From Thinopyrum elongatum (Eukaryota > Streptophyta > Magnoliopsida > Poales > Poaceae): DNA of 64,000 nt. Each line of letters opens with the position of its first letter. The first letter of the stretch is position 1. Below the pieces are notes generated by a model. It worked only from the letters and a program-made list of their open reading frames with translations, made no database searches and was not told the origin of the DNA. Location of the stretch: assembly GCA_011799875.1 (NCBI GenBank), contig CM022303.1, positions 737,348,939 to 737,412,938 on the forward strand, read 5' to 3'. Of this stretch, positions 35,096 through 46,404 are shown piece after piece. The translations under genes and the position numbers were made by a program.

Positions 35096-35117
35096 CCCCC
35101 CCCCCCCCCCCCCCCCC
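35096..35117. repeat. Poly-C run, 22 bases
   Basis: Uninterrupted C22 between CTCTCTCAT and GATCTTCTCC. Confidence 0.95.
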
Positions 35118-35652
35118 GATCTTCTCCATTTCTCCATCATTTTTGCAGATTGAGATGGCTCCAAAACAAGAGAAGTAAGCTCTCTCAATCCCTCCAATTA
35201 GTTTTAGTAAAAAAGTTTTCGATTTGATGCATGATTTGGCCCAAGATGAACCTATTTCATCTTGTAGTTTTTAATTTTTGTTGATCCAAGGTTTGTTTAG
35301 TTTGGAGCAATATGATGTATGTGCTTGAAGATGAACCCTCATTCATTTGGTATTAACTAGTTTATTGTTTCTATATAGTTTGAAGATGAACCCTAGTTCA
35401 TGTTTTTATATAGTTTTATTTTTGAATGGTTCATTGATGTTTGGTTACATGATGGAGGTAGATTGATGTTTGGTTATATGATGGAGGTAGATTGATGATA
35501 TATGACGTATGTCATTGATGTTCATTTGCATATTCCATTATTGTTGATTATATCTTTTATTATAGATATATTTGGATAAGTATGATTTATTATAGATAAT
35601 ATGATGTATAAATATGACCGTGGAACAATTTGTTGAATATGATTGATTATGC

Positions 35653-35786
35653 CCGGAAGATGCCGATCCGCTGACCGTGGAGCAGTACGCGAGGTCCTAC
35701 TTATGGTATCTTCTGACGGAGGTTGGGTTTACCGACTGCTCGGGGGACACTGCCCTATGGATGTATCTCGACTTCTTAACCGACTA
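35653..35786 (+). pseudogene. Plant mobile domain (PMD/aminotransferase-like) fragment
   Basis: Frame reads PEDADPLTVEQYARSYLWYL, then LLTEVGFTDCSGDTALWMYL, then a stop. The QYAR.Y.WYL..... F.D.SG pattern is that of the plant mobile domain found in MAIL1-like proteins and many TE-borne genes. Only about 45 residues remain; the rest is separated by the copia LTR and not seen beyond it. Resemblance is by motif memory, so medium-low certainty. Confidence 0.5.
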
Positions 35787-35798
35787 GGATGCAAGATA

Positions 35799-37417
35799 TG
35801 TAGGAGATATGCCCTAGAGGCAATAATAAATGTTATTATTTATCTCCATGTTTGTAATTATGTTTATGTTCCAAGCTATAACTGCTATGGTTCTCGAGTC
35901 TGCAATAACCACGAGGCTCGGCGGAACACTCATATGCACATGTGGAATAATAAGCGGTAAAATGTATTCCTAGTCTGGCCTCTAAGACTATCTCAAGTGT
36001 TGCATGATGGTTCTGTTTTCTTGATCATGGTCATGACTATGTTGGCAACTTTGAGGGCACAATGTTAGGAGAAAACTTGTGTTGAATCGACCCGAATTGG
36101 TGTTATGCTATAAGATATCTTCGTCACATGTTAATGGTTAATAACACAGAGAAAGTTAATGTTTGCATAATTCCTTACACCATAAGAGTATGAGTTCCTT
36201 CGCACTTGCTTCATGAACTTTGGGGTTTGTTAAACATCATCCGTAAATGGGTAGCTATTACGGCGGCTTACGGGTTTGCTCCTCCGACGATGAAGAGATA
36301 TTCTTTGGGCCCTCTCGGTGTCATGGTATCCATCATCGTTTGGCCAGACACAGCGTGATTTGATCACGGGGATGCCGGAACACGGAAAGGAAAAAAGAGA
36401 ACAAAACCAGTAACGAGGTAACTGGCATAGTGAACAAGTTGTTGATTCATGGGGATACCGATAAGTCTCACCTCAGGTGTTTGTAACATATCATGAAGCA
36501 ACATGAATAGCACACGGCAACTAGAGGTTCACTCGAATATTCATTCGTGTGGGTATAGGGATCAATATGGGTGTCCACGGCTCCGATGTTGATCATTGAT
36601 CGGAAAGTGTTCCGGTCGTATCTATACTTCACCGAACCTATAGGCTCACATGCTTAAGGGTCATCTATCTGCTGAATACTAGATAGGGAGTCTAAGAGAA
36701 AGTCACCGGAAAAGTTTCGGATACAACGGAAAAGTTTCGGAGAGAAAACCGGAAGTGTTTCGGAGCTACCAAAATTGTTTCGGAGAAACACAAAAATGTT
36801 TCGGAATAAAACCATCATACATAAAATGTTCCAGAGAGTGTTTAGAATAATTTTAGAGGGTCCCAGAAATTTTTTGGGACCTTCCAGAATTTTTCAAAAG
36901 AAATAGTCGCGGAAAACATCTTGTCCTAGCGTGAGGGGACAAGATCCCACGATGCATCGGGGCTGTTTTGGGGGTGTCTACCCTTGGGTGGGCAGCCCCT
37001 TGTGGCTGGACAAAAGTGTTGGGCAGCCCCCCCATGGTGGGGGGCAGCCCCCACAAATGGTCGACCATTTTGGGAGGAGGTGGGGCGCCATGTGGGACCC
37101 CCATGTTCGGGGGCCATGGACAAGCGGACATAATTTCCCCTTGTTTTGTGGGAGCTTGTCATGTGGGCTGAAATTTCAGCCACCACCACCCCCTCCTTCC
37201 CCTATAAAAGGAGGTGGAGAGGAACTCTCCAAACACACTCTCTCTCACATACAAATGCCATGCATGATCTGGCTTTCTCTCTCCCCCAAGTGAAATAGTT
37301 TCGTAGAGCCGAAAGGCTGTCTGTGTTCCGGTGGGAACTAGTTCTGGATGGCGAAGCCCTGCCGGATAGACGACACCATATGTGTGCAAACCTGTAGAGA
37401 GTTCGTAGGTTCGATCT
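35799..37417 (+). mobile_element. Copia LTR (Angela/BARE/Maximus-like), 3' end missing
   Basis: Starts TGTAGGAGATATGCCCTAGAGG and runs through a TATA box (TATAAAAG, 37203-37210) and a U5-like stretch. It stops at the gypsy boundary 37417; its expected remainder is not found after the gypsy element at 49596. No primer-binding site or coding region follows. Confidence 0.8.
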
Positions 37418-40400
37418 TGTGGCACCCCGGGTCATAGAACCGGTTTACCAGTGTTTCCAACCCAGAGATCAAGTCTTCTGGAAACACTCTACAACTTGGA
37501 ACAGAACATAGCTGAACTTTTATTGATAATAGTCGAGTACAAGCTTATATATTACATGATCAACGAGGCCAAAAGCACATCTAGTGCTATGACAATATCT
37601 ACATTATTTGTCTAACATAACAGGGCCTCGGTATTACTGCGGAATACTACAGCGAAAGACTACTGCCTAGCGGAACACGATAGTAACGATCCATCCACAG
37701 GGACACTGCTGAGGACACATCCTAGTCATCGCAACACGGACCATCGAGACCTCCGTCTCAGTATTCTCCTGCATCTGGCATGATATGCTAGGTGAGTACT
37801 TTGAATGTACTCGCAAGCACAAGACAACCAAATATGCAGCAAATAATAGCATGGCAACTAACATGTTAAGTCTTAACTGATTCACTTACTGATGATTACT
37901 TACTCATATCCGGGTTGTTTCAAAAACCTCGGAGTACTCAATGCCAACGAGTACATCCGCTCATAAGACAAGTTCTTCCATCATTACTATGGTTATTACA
38001 GTTGATCACCTAGAGAGGTCTGGACGGGCTGTCCAATACCGTGGACGCGGCTATTCGAATAGATTTTACACTCTGCAGAGGTTGCGCACTTTACCCACAC
38101 TATGGAGCACCTGACCTCGTGATCTCATTCGGGTGGACCAGCGTTGCTCCAAAGAAACCTGCGTGACCCGTGTCTCTCCCATCGTTCCACCGGCAATCAT
38201 CCTCCCCCGGAGTCAAGCCTTGGGTGGCCCCTTGTCACCTCGTGACACCTGCCACCGTCATGGCCTAAATTAATTGTCCCAAACGGGGACGCCGGCACAA
38301 AACTTAACTGGGCTCACAGGGTTATCGTCGTCTGCCTGATCAGGGCAGCACGCACGCATAACCCTCCCTGTCTAGAGGCACCGGTGAAAGAGCACGGAGC
38401 CAGACCAACTCAAGGCCGTCCCATACTGGCAAATGTGGCTGCACAGGTAAGCCCGGACAGGTGACTCTTGATCAACCAACTATGTCACTCTTAGCAATCA
38501 GGGTCATTCATCATATCAATTTATGTTTTCAACAACAGGCATTTAAATACTTCTCCTGAATTATCTGCGTTAATAAAATGCGGGAAATGAATATGAATTA
38601 TGCAATGCTATGAAATGCTTCAAAATATGGATGTCCTGGCTTGCCTTGATCAGTTGGGATGTTCAGAAACTCCTGGTCTTCAAATCCACAAGAATCTCCT
38701 TCGGAAAATATTTTTAAATGGCAAAGGAAAATGTCACATAAAGCCTTTTTATTCACCAACAATTATGTGAGTATTAGAAAAATACCAAACTTGGTCAGAA
38801 AATAAAAAAGTTAAATATCAATAGAATGCAAAAAGAATCAGGTCAATTGGACCTTTTCATAATAAGTTATTAGCAGTCAAAGTGGCTGGTCAATTCTGCT
38901 AAATAAACAAAATTCAGAAAAACAGAAAAACCCAGAACAGGCCACGTCGAAGGCCCAAAGGTGCCTTCACTTACCCCTTCGCGCGCGCACTGGTGGGCCA
39001 CTGACAGGTGGGGCCCGTTTGGTTTCAAACAAAGGGAGGAGGGAGAGAACAGAGGGAGACGGGGCTCCGGCGACGCTCACCGGCGATAGGGACGGCGGCG
39101 GAGCTGGGAGTTGACGGGGATCGATCGGGCACTCGAAGACGGTCCTCCCTGTACCCGTAGCTCCCCCGGAGATGGACGGACGGCACGGCGCCCTTCTTCT
39201 CTGGCGGACAAGCGCTACGGTGGTCGACGGAGGTGGCGATTCCGGTGACTATTCGCTCGGGCAGGAGGTCGAGGAGCACCAGTGGAGTGCACTGAGCTCG
39301 AGGGCGCAGTTGGACGAGGCTGGGGTGGGGTGGAGAGGACTGGTGGTGGAGCTCAACTGGCGGCAGAACTCCGGCGGAGCTCGAGGCCAGAGGGCCTCTC
39401 GGCCTTGGCTCTTGCTTGGGGAGGCAATGGAGGATGGAGGGAGAGGGGTGAGGAGCTCAGCGAGGCCGAGCGGGGTTATTTATAGGCGGAGGAGGCGCTC
39501 GGCGATCTCTCTGGATCGGCGGCGACGTGGCTACGCCACTGGAGCAAGGACGGCAAGCTGGTCGTCGTGGCGCGGGGCGAAGCGACGGGAGCGACCAGAG
39601 GCATTAAATGCGCGAGGGGATAGCTCGGGGAGAAGAAGACGAGCGGCGCCACCACTGTGGCTGCACGGGCGGCACAGTGCTCGCAGTCATGGCCGCCGCC
39701 GAGGGCTTCTCCGGCGAGGGCGAAGGATCTGGAGGGGCTAGGTGTCACACGGGAACGATGTCGGCATGCTTGGATAAGCTGCTGCGGCGCAGGCGTCTCG
39801 CTCTGACGAGACCCGAGCCTGGCGCAGCACAGACCGCGGCGACAAGCATGCCATCGCCGTGCTCACCATGGTGCTTGCCACCAGGAGGCCACGCAAGCCT
39901 GCCAAACTTGTCTGGCACGTCGACCCTCGATCACTCACTTCACCTGCACCCATAGTTTGGCTTGGTTGGGTCTGAGATGAAGGGTAGCCTCAACAACAGT
40001 TCCTGACAGAGAACAAGAGAGGGATCTGGAGAGGTGGAGAGCTAGGGATGGAGCTAAAGAGATTATCTGGAGTGATCCTCGTTGGAAGGACTCCAAACTG
40101 GCCAAGTTTAAGTAGGTTTGGTTGAGATTTGAGGGTAGTTCATGTGTAACCTCCAAATCTGGTCCAGAATGTGAATGTTGAGGTACTGCTCACTTGGATG
40201 ATCTCCTGAGGCTGAAACTTGGTGGAGGGAAGTCATTTGTAGGTGTCCTCATGCCACAAAAATTTCAGAGCATTTGGACAAACCTAGCAGGTACTTCCTT
40301 CACAAAGGTTCAGACTGTCCAGGAACAAAACTGAATTATTTCGCAAAATATTAGAACTAGACCATGGAATATTTTTGGATATTGGGGCAAGATATATTCC

Positions 40401-40700
40401 AAGGTATTTTAGGGAATTATTTGAGAATTTTCTGGCCGTCCAAACTATAGGTTGCTTCACAACCCATAGTGATGACCTAAATTCCCAAATAAAAGAAAAG
40501 AGTTATTGGAAAAGATTTAAATTGGAATTTGGGTCCTTGAGGTACTTGGCAGGGTTTTGGCAAGGTGATGATGCTTTGGATTACATGGAAAAGATTCAAA
40601 AGTGTCCAAGACCAAATGAAAAGGTTCAAAAACCATTCAAGTTTCAAATAAAACCAAGAAAAGTTTGAAAAGAAAAAGTTGCCAAAATTAGGGTTTCAAA
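37418..40700 (-). repeat. 3' LTR of the gypsy element (3283 bp)
   Basis: Aligns along its length with 46405-49595. By eye the first ~385 bases differ at about 18 positions plus one indel. The outer end has decayed from TGTGACACC to TTTGAAACC. GC-rich segment 39030-39950. Confidence 0.92.
39477..39484 (-). promoter_or_regulatory. TATA box in gypsy 3' LTR
   Basis: Minus-strand TATAAATA in CGCCTATAAATAACC. Confidence 0.6.
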
Positions 40701-41548
40701 AACCTACCCCCCTTAGGATGAATCTCGTCCTCGAGATTCGGTTGCTCAGGGAACAAATATGGATATGCGGATCTCAGAAAATCTTCTCTTTCCCAAGTGG
40801 CCCCTACCTCAGTGTGGTGCTCCCATAGCACCTTGTAAAATCTTATCACCTTACTCCTCGTGGTTCTTTCCATCTCATCCAAGATCCTGACAGGTTTTTC
40901 CTCATAAGTCAAATCCTTAGCCAATTCTAATTCACTCATATCCACTTGCTTGGCTGGGGGTGCAATGCATTTCCTTAACTGTGAGATGTGAAAGACATCA
41001 TGAACGTCTGACAATGCTGGTGGGAATTCCAACTGATATGCGACTCTACCCTTCCTAGAAATCACTAGAAAGGGACCGATGTATCTTGGGGCCAACTTTC
41101 CTCGGGTGCCAAACCTCTTTACTCCCTTCATAGGGGTTACTCGCAAGTAAGCATAGTCTCCAGGCTCGAAAGTTACTTCCCGGTGTTTTGGGTCGTAATA
41201 GCTCTTCTGTCGGGACTTGGCTGCTCGCAAACGCTCTTGAATATCCTTGACTTGCCTTTCAGCCTCGAGCATCAAGTCCATACCAAAGATGTGACTATCT
41301 CCTATTTGGGACCAGTTCAGCGGTGTGCGGCACTTCCGTCCGTACAATGCCTCAAAAGGCGACATCTTGAGACTTGCCTGATAGCTATTGTTGTAGGAGA
41401 ATTCCGCGTACGGCAGACTATCCTCCCATTTGGGTCCATGGGAGAGAGCACATGACCGAAGCATGTCCTCTAATATTTGGTTCACTCGCTCGGTCTGTCC
41501 ATCCGTCTGCCGATGGTATGCTGTGCTATGTTTCAGCACGGTTCCCAA
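40688..41548 (-). pseudogene. Gypsy integrase C-half with chromodomain-like tail
   Basis: 286 codons: integrase core end AYHRQTDGQTERVNQILEDM with the third catalytic acidic residue (the Glu of this motif family), SPFEALYGRKCRTP, the GPF.V.... AY.LELP-type module (GPFLVISRKGRVAYQLEFP) and a chromodomain-like segment VLWEHHTEVGATWEREDFLR. Such tails steer integration toward modified chromatin in chromoviruses. It is separated from the integrase N-half by a frameshift near 41550, so it would not be made as one protein. Confidence 0.88.
40701..40714 (-). other. Polypurine tract of the gypsy element
   Basis: Minus-strand AAGGGGGGTAGGTT directly before the 3' LTR. Confidence 0.8.
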
Positions 41549-41560
41549 AGCTTGATGTAG

Positions 41561-42319
41561 TCATAGCCAGAATGCTGAGGTAAATAAGGAACCCCTATCT
41601 GACATGATAGACTTGGGTACTCTTTGCAGACTGACTATCTGAGACATGTAGAGTTGTGCCAGCTGATTTGCGTTGAAAGTGGTCTTTACTGGGATAAAAT
41701 GAGCCACCTTCGTGAGGATGTCTACAATGACACAAATAGCATCATTGCCTCTCGTGGACTTTGGTAGTCCCACAATAAAATCCATACATATGTCGTCCCA
41801 CTTCCACTGAGGCACCGGTAAAGGTTGCAGTAGCCCAGCGGGTTTCTGATGCTCTGCCTTGACCTTGTTGCAATTGTCACAGCAGGCGACATAGTATGCT
41901 ATATCTTTCCGCATTCTAGACCACCAAAAAGTTTCTCTCAATTCCTGATACATCTTGGTACCTCCCGGGTGGATCGAATATGTAGACTCATGTGCTTCCT
42001 TGAGTATTTGTTGCCTCAAGTTGTTCTGATTTGGCACACAAATTCGTTTCTCGAACCACACGGTACCATATTCATCTACACGAAAGGACTTGGCCTTCCC
42101 TTGCTGAATTAATTCCTTGACCTCCTGAATTTCTTCATCTGACTTATGTGCTTCCTTGATTTCCTCCATGAGGGTTAGAGTAATTTCCAACATGTCCGAG
42201 GTCATTGGGCCGCATAGCACCATATTGAGCTTGACAAACTCTTCTTGTAAGCTTGGATGCATACCCTCAACTAGTGCATTCACAGCAGTTTGTTTCCTGC
42301 TCAGGGCATCAGCGACCAC
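41561..42319 (-). pseudogene. Gypsy RNase H end and integrase N-half
   Basis: Begins [10 protein letters not shown], the RNase H/integrase boundary motif (NVVADALSR). It has an HHCC zinc-binding motif: [15 protein letters not shown] with downstream CDNCNKVK. The core has [13 protein letters not shown] with the first catalytic Asp and [10 protein letters not shown] with the second. The frame ends at 41561 in TSAFWL followed by a stop, where a shift moves into the next segment. Confidence 0.88.
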
Positions 42320-42479
42320 ATTTGCTTTCCCTGGATGATAGTTTATCCCAACATCATAGTCCTTGATTAGCTCAAGCCATCTTTGCTGCCTGAGGTTCAG
42401 GTCGGGTTGAGTGAAAATATACTTGAGACTCTTATGGTCTGTGTATATTTCACATCGTTGTCCAATAAGATAATGCCTC

Positions 42480-43562
42480 CAAATCTTTAGGGCCTGACCA
42501 CAGCAGCTAGCTCTAAGTCATGTGTATGATAGTTCTCCTCATGAGGTCGTAGCTGTCGTGATGCACAAGCTACAACCTTCCCTTCTTGCATTAGCACGCA
42601 TCCGATTCCACGCCTGGATGCATCGCAGTATATATCAAAACTCTTGTGAATGTCTGGGAGGACTAAGACAGGGGCTGTGGTTAGCCTCATCTTTAACTCT
42701 TGGAAACTGCTGTCGCACTCGGCTGTCCAGATAACCTTTGGTTCTTTTTCAACAATTCCGTCAGCGGCTTGGCTATCTTAGAAAAACCTTCAATGAAGTG
42801 ACGGTAGTAGCCTGCCAAGCCCAGGAAACTATGGACTTCGGTCACCATGGTTAGTGTCTTCCAATTCAAGACCGCAGTAACCTTACTTGGATCAATAGCT
42901 ATTCCTTTCTCTGATAGAATATGTCCAAGAAATCCCACCTCTTTCAGCCAAAATTCGCACTTACTGAACTTGGCATATAAGCGATGGGTTCTCAATCTTT
43001 CCAAGACATCCCTGAGATGCTACTTATGCTCCTCTTCATCCTTAGAGTATATCAGGATGTCGTCAATGAACACCACTACGAATTTGTCCAGAAAATCCAT
43101 GAAGACTTTGTTCATCATGCTCATGAAGTAGGCTGGAGCATTGGTCAATCCAAATGCCATAACTGTAAATTCATATAGCCCATATCGAGTGGTGAACGCT
43201 GTCTTGGGGATATCCTCCTTTCGGATTTTCAGTTGATGATATCTCGTTCTGAGGTCGATCTTAGAGAATACCCGTGCTCCATTCAACTGGTCGAATATGT
43301 CATCAATTCGAGGGAGCGGGTACTTGTTCTTGATAGTGACCTCATTAAGCTGGCGATAGTCTACACACATTCGTAGACTTCCATCCTTCTTCTTGACAAA
43401 TAATACTGGTGAGCCCCATGGCAAAATGCTTGGATGAATGTATCCTTTCTGTAGCAACTCGTCTAACTGCTTCTTTAGATCTGCCAGCTCTAGGCCTCGC
43501 ATACGATAATATTTCTTGTATATTGGAGCTGTACCAGGAATTACTTCAATGGCGAACTCCAA
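42480..43562 (-). pseudogene. Gypsy reverse transcriptase and RNase H
   Basis: Joined from three open pieces. RT fingers and palm (43562-43020) show [59 protein letters not shown] and the catalytic box [12 protein letters not shown] (usually YVDDIL). The thumb/connection (43004-42693) shows [12 protein letters not shown] and [16 protein letters not shown]. RNase H (42690-42487) shows [19 protein letters not shown] stop at about 43019 (CATCTCAGGGATG.. region) and a frameshift near 42692 interrupt it, and it is further broken before 42319. The catalytic DD is retained. Confidence 0.88.
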
Positions 43563-44041
43563 TTCTCGATCGGGCGCATTCCTGGTAATTCCTCAGGAAA
43601 TACATCCGAAAATTCACCCACTACCGGAATCAGATTCATATCTATAACAGTGGTCTGGTATGCCTTGCCCTTTCTTGTTATCATTTTGCTGGCCAGAAAT
43701 TGGACGGTTTGTCCGGCGGGGTTCACCAATGTCACCGTTCTGGTGGCACAGTTGATACACACTTTGTGCGGTGCCAACCAGTCCATTCCTAGTATTATAT
43801 CCAGTCCTGGGGATTCCATGGCAACAAGGGTAGCTCGGAATTTGACTCCATGGATTGAGATTTCCAGACCCTTGTATATTATATTTGTTCTGAGCATAGA
43901 GCCAGGGGATTGTACCACCATGATTTTGTCCAAAAGTGAAGGAGAAAATTTGTGCAAGATGGCAAAACTTCGCGAAATAAACGAGTGGGAAGCCCCAGAA
44001 TCAAATAAAATTATTGCAGGTATGTCGTTGACAGAAAACAT
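43541..44041 (-). pseudogene. Gypsy aspartic protease domain
   Basis: VNDIPAIILFDSGASHSFIS carries the DSGA active site (the usual plant retropepsin form), followed by ILGMDWLAPHKVCINC, the conserved ILGMDWL segment. It then reads toward the RT but shifts frame at 43541-43562. Continuous upstream with a CCHC knuckle region (CFTCGQSGHYAKQC, about 44180-44225) that belongs to Gag. Confidence 0.85.
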
Positions 44042-44179
44042 ACCAAGGACTATGTCTGGAGCCTCGCAGACTTCTTCGGCAGAGGTGTGGTGGACGCATC
44101 CGTGGCTGAATTTGTGGTTGGGGCGGCGTCCAAGGTGATTAACTTGTGGCTTGTGGTTAGCTGACTGCTTTCTATTATT

Positions 44180-45187
44180 AGTAGGACATTGCTTGGCGTA
44201 GTGTCCACTCTGGCCACATGTGAAACAGGTGTTGTCGTGGCGGCAGTCCTCTAAGACTGGCTACTTGCCGAAGGTCTTGCTCTGGTTGCCTGACTTGCTG
44301 TTGTTGCCACCATTGTTCCACACAGGTTTGTTTTCAGATGGCCCTAGCTGCCAACTGCGCAGCTTTTGCGCATATGGTTCCCTGTTGTCCTTCTTAGGCT
44401 CGAACTTCCTCTTATGATCATCATTCCCAGACTTGTGTTCTCGTTCTGCGATGAAGGCCTTATCCACCAAGGTCTGGAAATCGGGGAAGTCCAACATGCA
44501 TAGCTGACATCGGAGGGCATGATTAAGACCTGCAAGGAACCGGTCTATTTTCCTTTCTTCGGTAGCCACATCATGAGGAGAGTACCGGGCCAAGTTGTTA
44601 AACTTGTTTAGGTATTCTCCCACAGACATGTTTCCTTGGGTGAGGGCCAGGAATTCCCTCTGCTTCACTTTCATGATACATCTGGGAATATGATACTTGC
44701 GGAACAGCTCTTTGAATTTCTCCCAGGAAATCTCTTCTCCAGCAGGCCACATTAACTTGGTGTTGTCCCACCATATGGCTGCCGGGCCTTCGAGATAATG
44801 GGTGGCAAATGGGACTTTATCCACTTCTTCACAACGAGCTATGTCCAATTTCTTTTCCATGGTTCTTAACCAGTCATCAGCCTCAATAGGATCCACAGCC
44901 TGACCAAAGTTGGGTGGTTTTGTGTGCTGGAAGTCAGACAGTTTGGAATGCACCCCATTGCAATTGTTCTGACCTACTATTGTCTGCATACTCTTGAGAA
45001 ATTCCATGAGGTCTTGGTTTCTCTTTTTCTCAAACATTCTCATTATCTGATCTGTGGTTGGTGCTTGAGGTGGTGGTGGTGGTAAGTCTTCGGGCGGTTG
45101 CCCTGCCTGCCTGGCGGAACGACAGACGGGGTTTCCATCGCCGCCTTGACTACTACTTCCTTTCTTCATCCTAATTTTTGTTCCCAT
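44180..45187 (-). pseudogene. Gypsy Gag
   Basis: Start chosen at MGTKIRMKKGSSSQ (45187) because the upstream residues lack Gag character. Capsid-type Retrotrans_gag segment: FGQAVDPIEADDWLRTMEKK, ATHYLEGPAAIWWDNTK, WEKFKELFRKYHIP, EREFLALTQG-like and YLNKFNNLARYSP. An in-frame TAG at about 44259 separates it from the CCHC knuckle CFTCGQSGHYAKQC. Native function is forming the virus-like particle and binding RNA. Length (about 310 codons to the stop) is normal for the family minus the knuckle. Confidence 0.88.
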
Positions 45188-45389
45188 AGCAAATACCGAA
45201 TTGATGAGAAACATCCATATGGAGAAATATGGTAATATGACACCAAAAGAAACTTCATGAAAAAGGCAAATAAAGACAGCAACATAATTATACAAGATAA
45301 CCCAACATCATACATGGCAAGCTAGTAGGGGAGATATCATGGCTAGACTGCTCATACGACAGTCGACATATGCAAAGATGCATGCATTA

Positions 45390-46231
45390 CTACTCAAGCT
45401 CTAGTCTAGTGCGTCGGTGACATGAACACTGCCCATCTGAAGAGTCCTCGTCGCCAGATCCTGAGTCAGAATCAGAACTGATGATGTGAGTCATCGGGTC
45501 AAAGGAGACGCGACGTCGCTGCTGGGACGGCTCTCCCTCTGCGTAAGAAAGAGCATGTTGCCTCAGCATCGGCGGAGCAGGAGTGGCTAGGAGTGAGGCG
45601 CACTCAGCTGGGGTCTCAAGTCGACTACCAGACGATAAGCCTGATGGTCCAGAAAGAGCAGAAGGGGTACCAAGCACACGCGGAGGCGGAACTGGTGGTG
45701 GATAACTAGGTGGAACTACAGGATGAGGAGGAGGTGCTGGAGGCACTACTGCAGTGCCCCCTGAACATGACACAGCTCCTCAGCCAAGGAGATGATCATA
45801 CGGTAACTGGCATTTAGATAGTGAGACAAAACACCAGCCGCATGATCACACGCCGGGTCAACAGGTGAGAAAAGGACTCGCCCTATCGTAGGTGACAGAG
45901 TGGGATAGTGGAAGAAACTTGGATGGGTCTGCATCTCGGCCTCATGGAAGCGCAAGTTAGTAATAGCCTCCATAGCAGCAAACTGGATCGCCAGCTCCAA
46001 AGTAGAAGCCACTCCGCCCTTGGAAGAGCGAGAAGAGCTTCCAATATCCGAAGTCGCGGTCATGTAAGCCACTGCATGGTACTCATATACTGACTCGCCC
46101 AACTGCTCCCGGAACCCCTGGTACACCGGGTCATCACCGTTGGGATACAGCCGAAGCCAGACGCTACGAAGCAGAGCTGGAAAAGTGTGGGGTTCTGGCT
46201 CTTGATGAAAGTGATATGGAACTGGTGCCAT
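45390..46231 (-). pseudogene. Additional ORF upstream of gypsy gag
   Basis: Two overlapping frames: 46231-45746 (MAPVPYHFHQEPEPHTFPAL...; includes WLRLYPNGDDPVYQGF and VYEYHAVAYM) and 45773-45390 (Pro-rich PPAPPPHPVVPPSYPPPVPP, then SFDPMTHIISSDSDSGSGDE). They probably formed one protein before a -1 type shift near 45750. It lies on the coding strand between the primer-binding site and gag. Function unknown; such extra ORFs occur in several cereal gypsy families. Not a host gene. Confidence 0.65.
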
Positions 46232-46386
46232 CTACACTCACAATGCCAAGAGTTAGTAACATAATGAATTATGATGCATGAGGCATGGTATGCAACAATC
46301 AAATGCAACAAGCAGGATGCACACTCAAAGTCCTCTGCTAATCACAGTTCTAGCGCGAGTTACCTAGGGTGTCCTACAGTCAGCCT

Positions 46387-46399
46387 GGCTCTGATACTA
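46387..46399 (-). other. Gypsy primer-binding site
   Basis: Minus-strand TAGTATCAGAGCC, one mismatch from the Met-tRNA type TGGTATCAGAGCC, five bases inside the 5' LTR boundary. Confidence 0.85.
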
Positions 46400-46404
46400 A
46401 GCGT

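Larger units (their letters stand above)
34729..35798 (+). other. Unknown element carrying a plant-mobile-domain gene fragment
   Basis: Contains repeated GTAGG.TATAAC/CTACCGCC motifs (34808-34985), a C22 run, an exon-1-like start ATGGCTCCAAAACAAGAGAA|GTAAGC (35155-35180) with donor-like junction, AT-rich intron-like sequence, and a mobile-domain segment at 35653. It is cut by a copia LTR at 35799. Confidence 0.5.

Noticed and set aside
39172..39741. 189-codon plus-strand ORF (and its partner at 48095-48565)
   Set aside because: Both lie antisense in the GC-rich part of the gypsy LTRs; the Arg-rich translation is a composition effect and the LTR itself reads on the minus strand.
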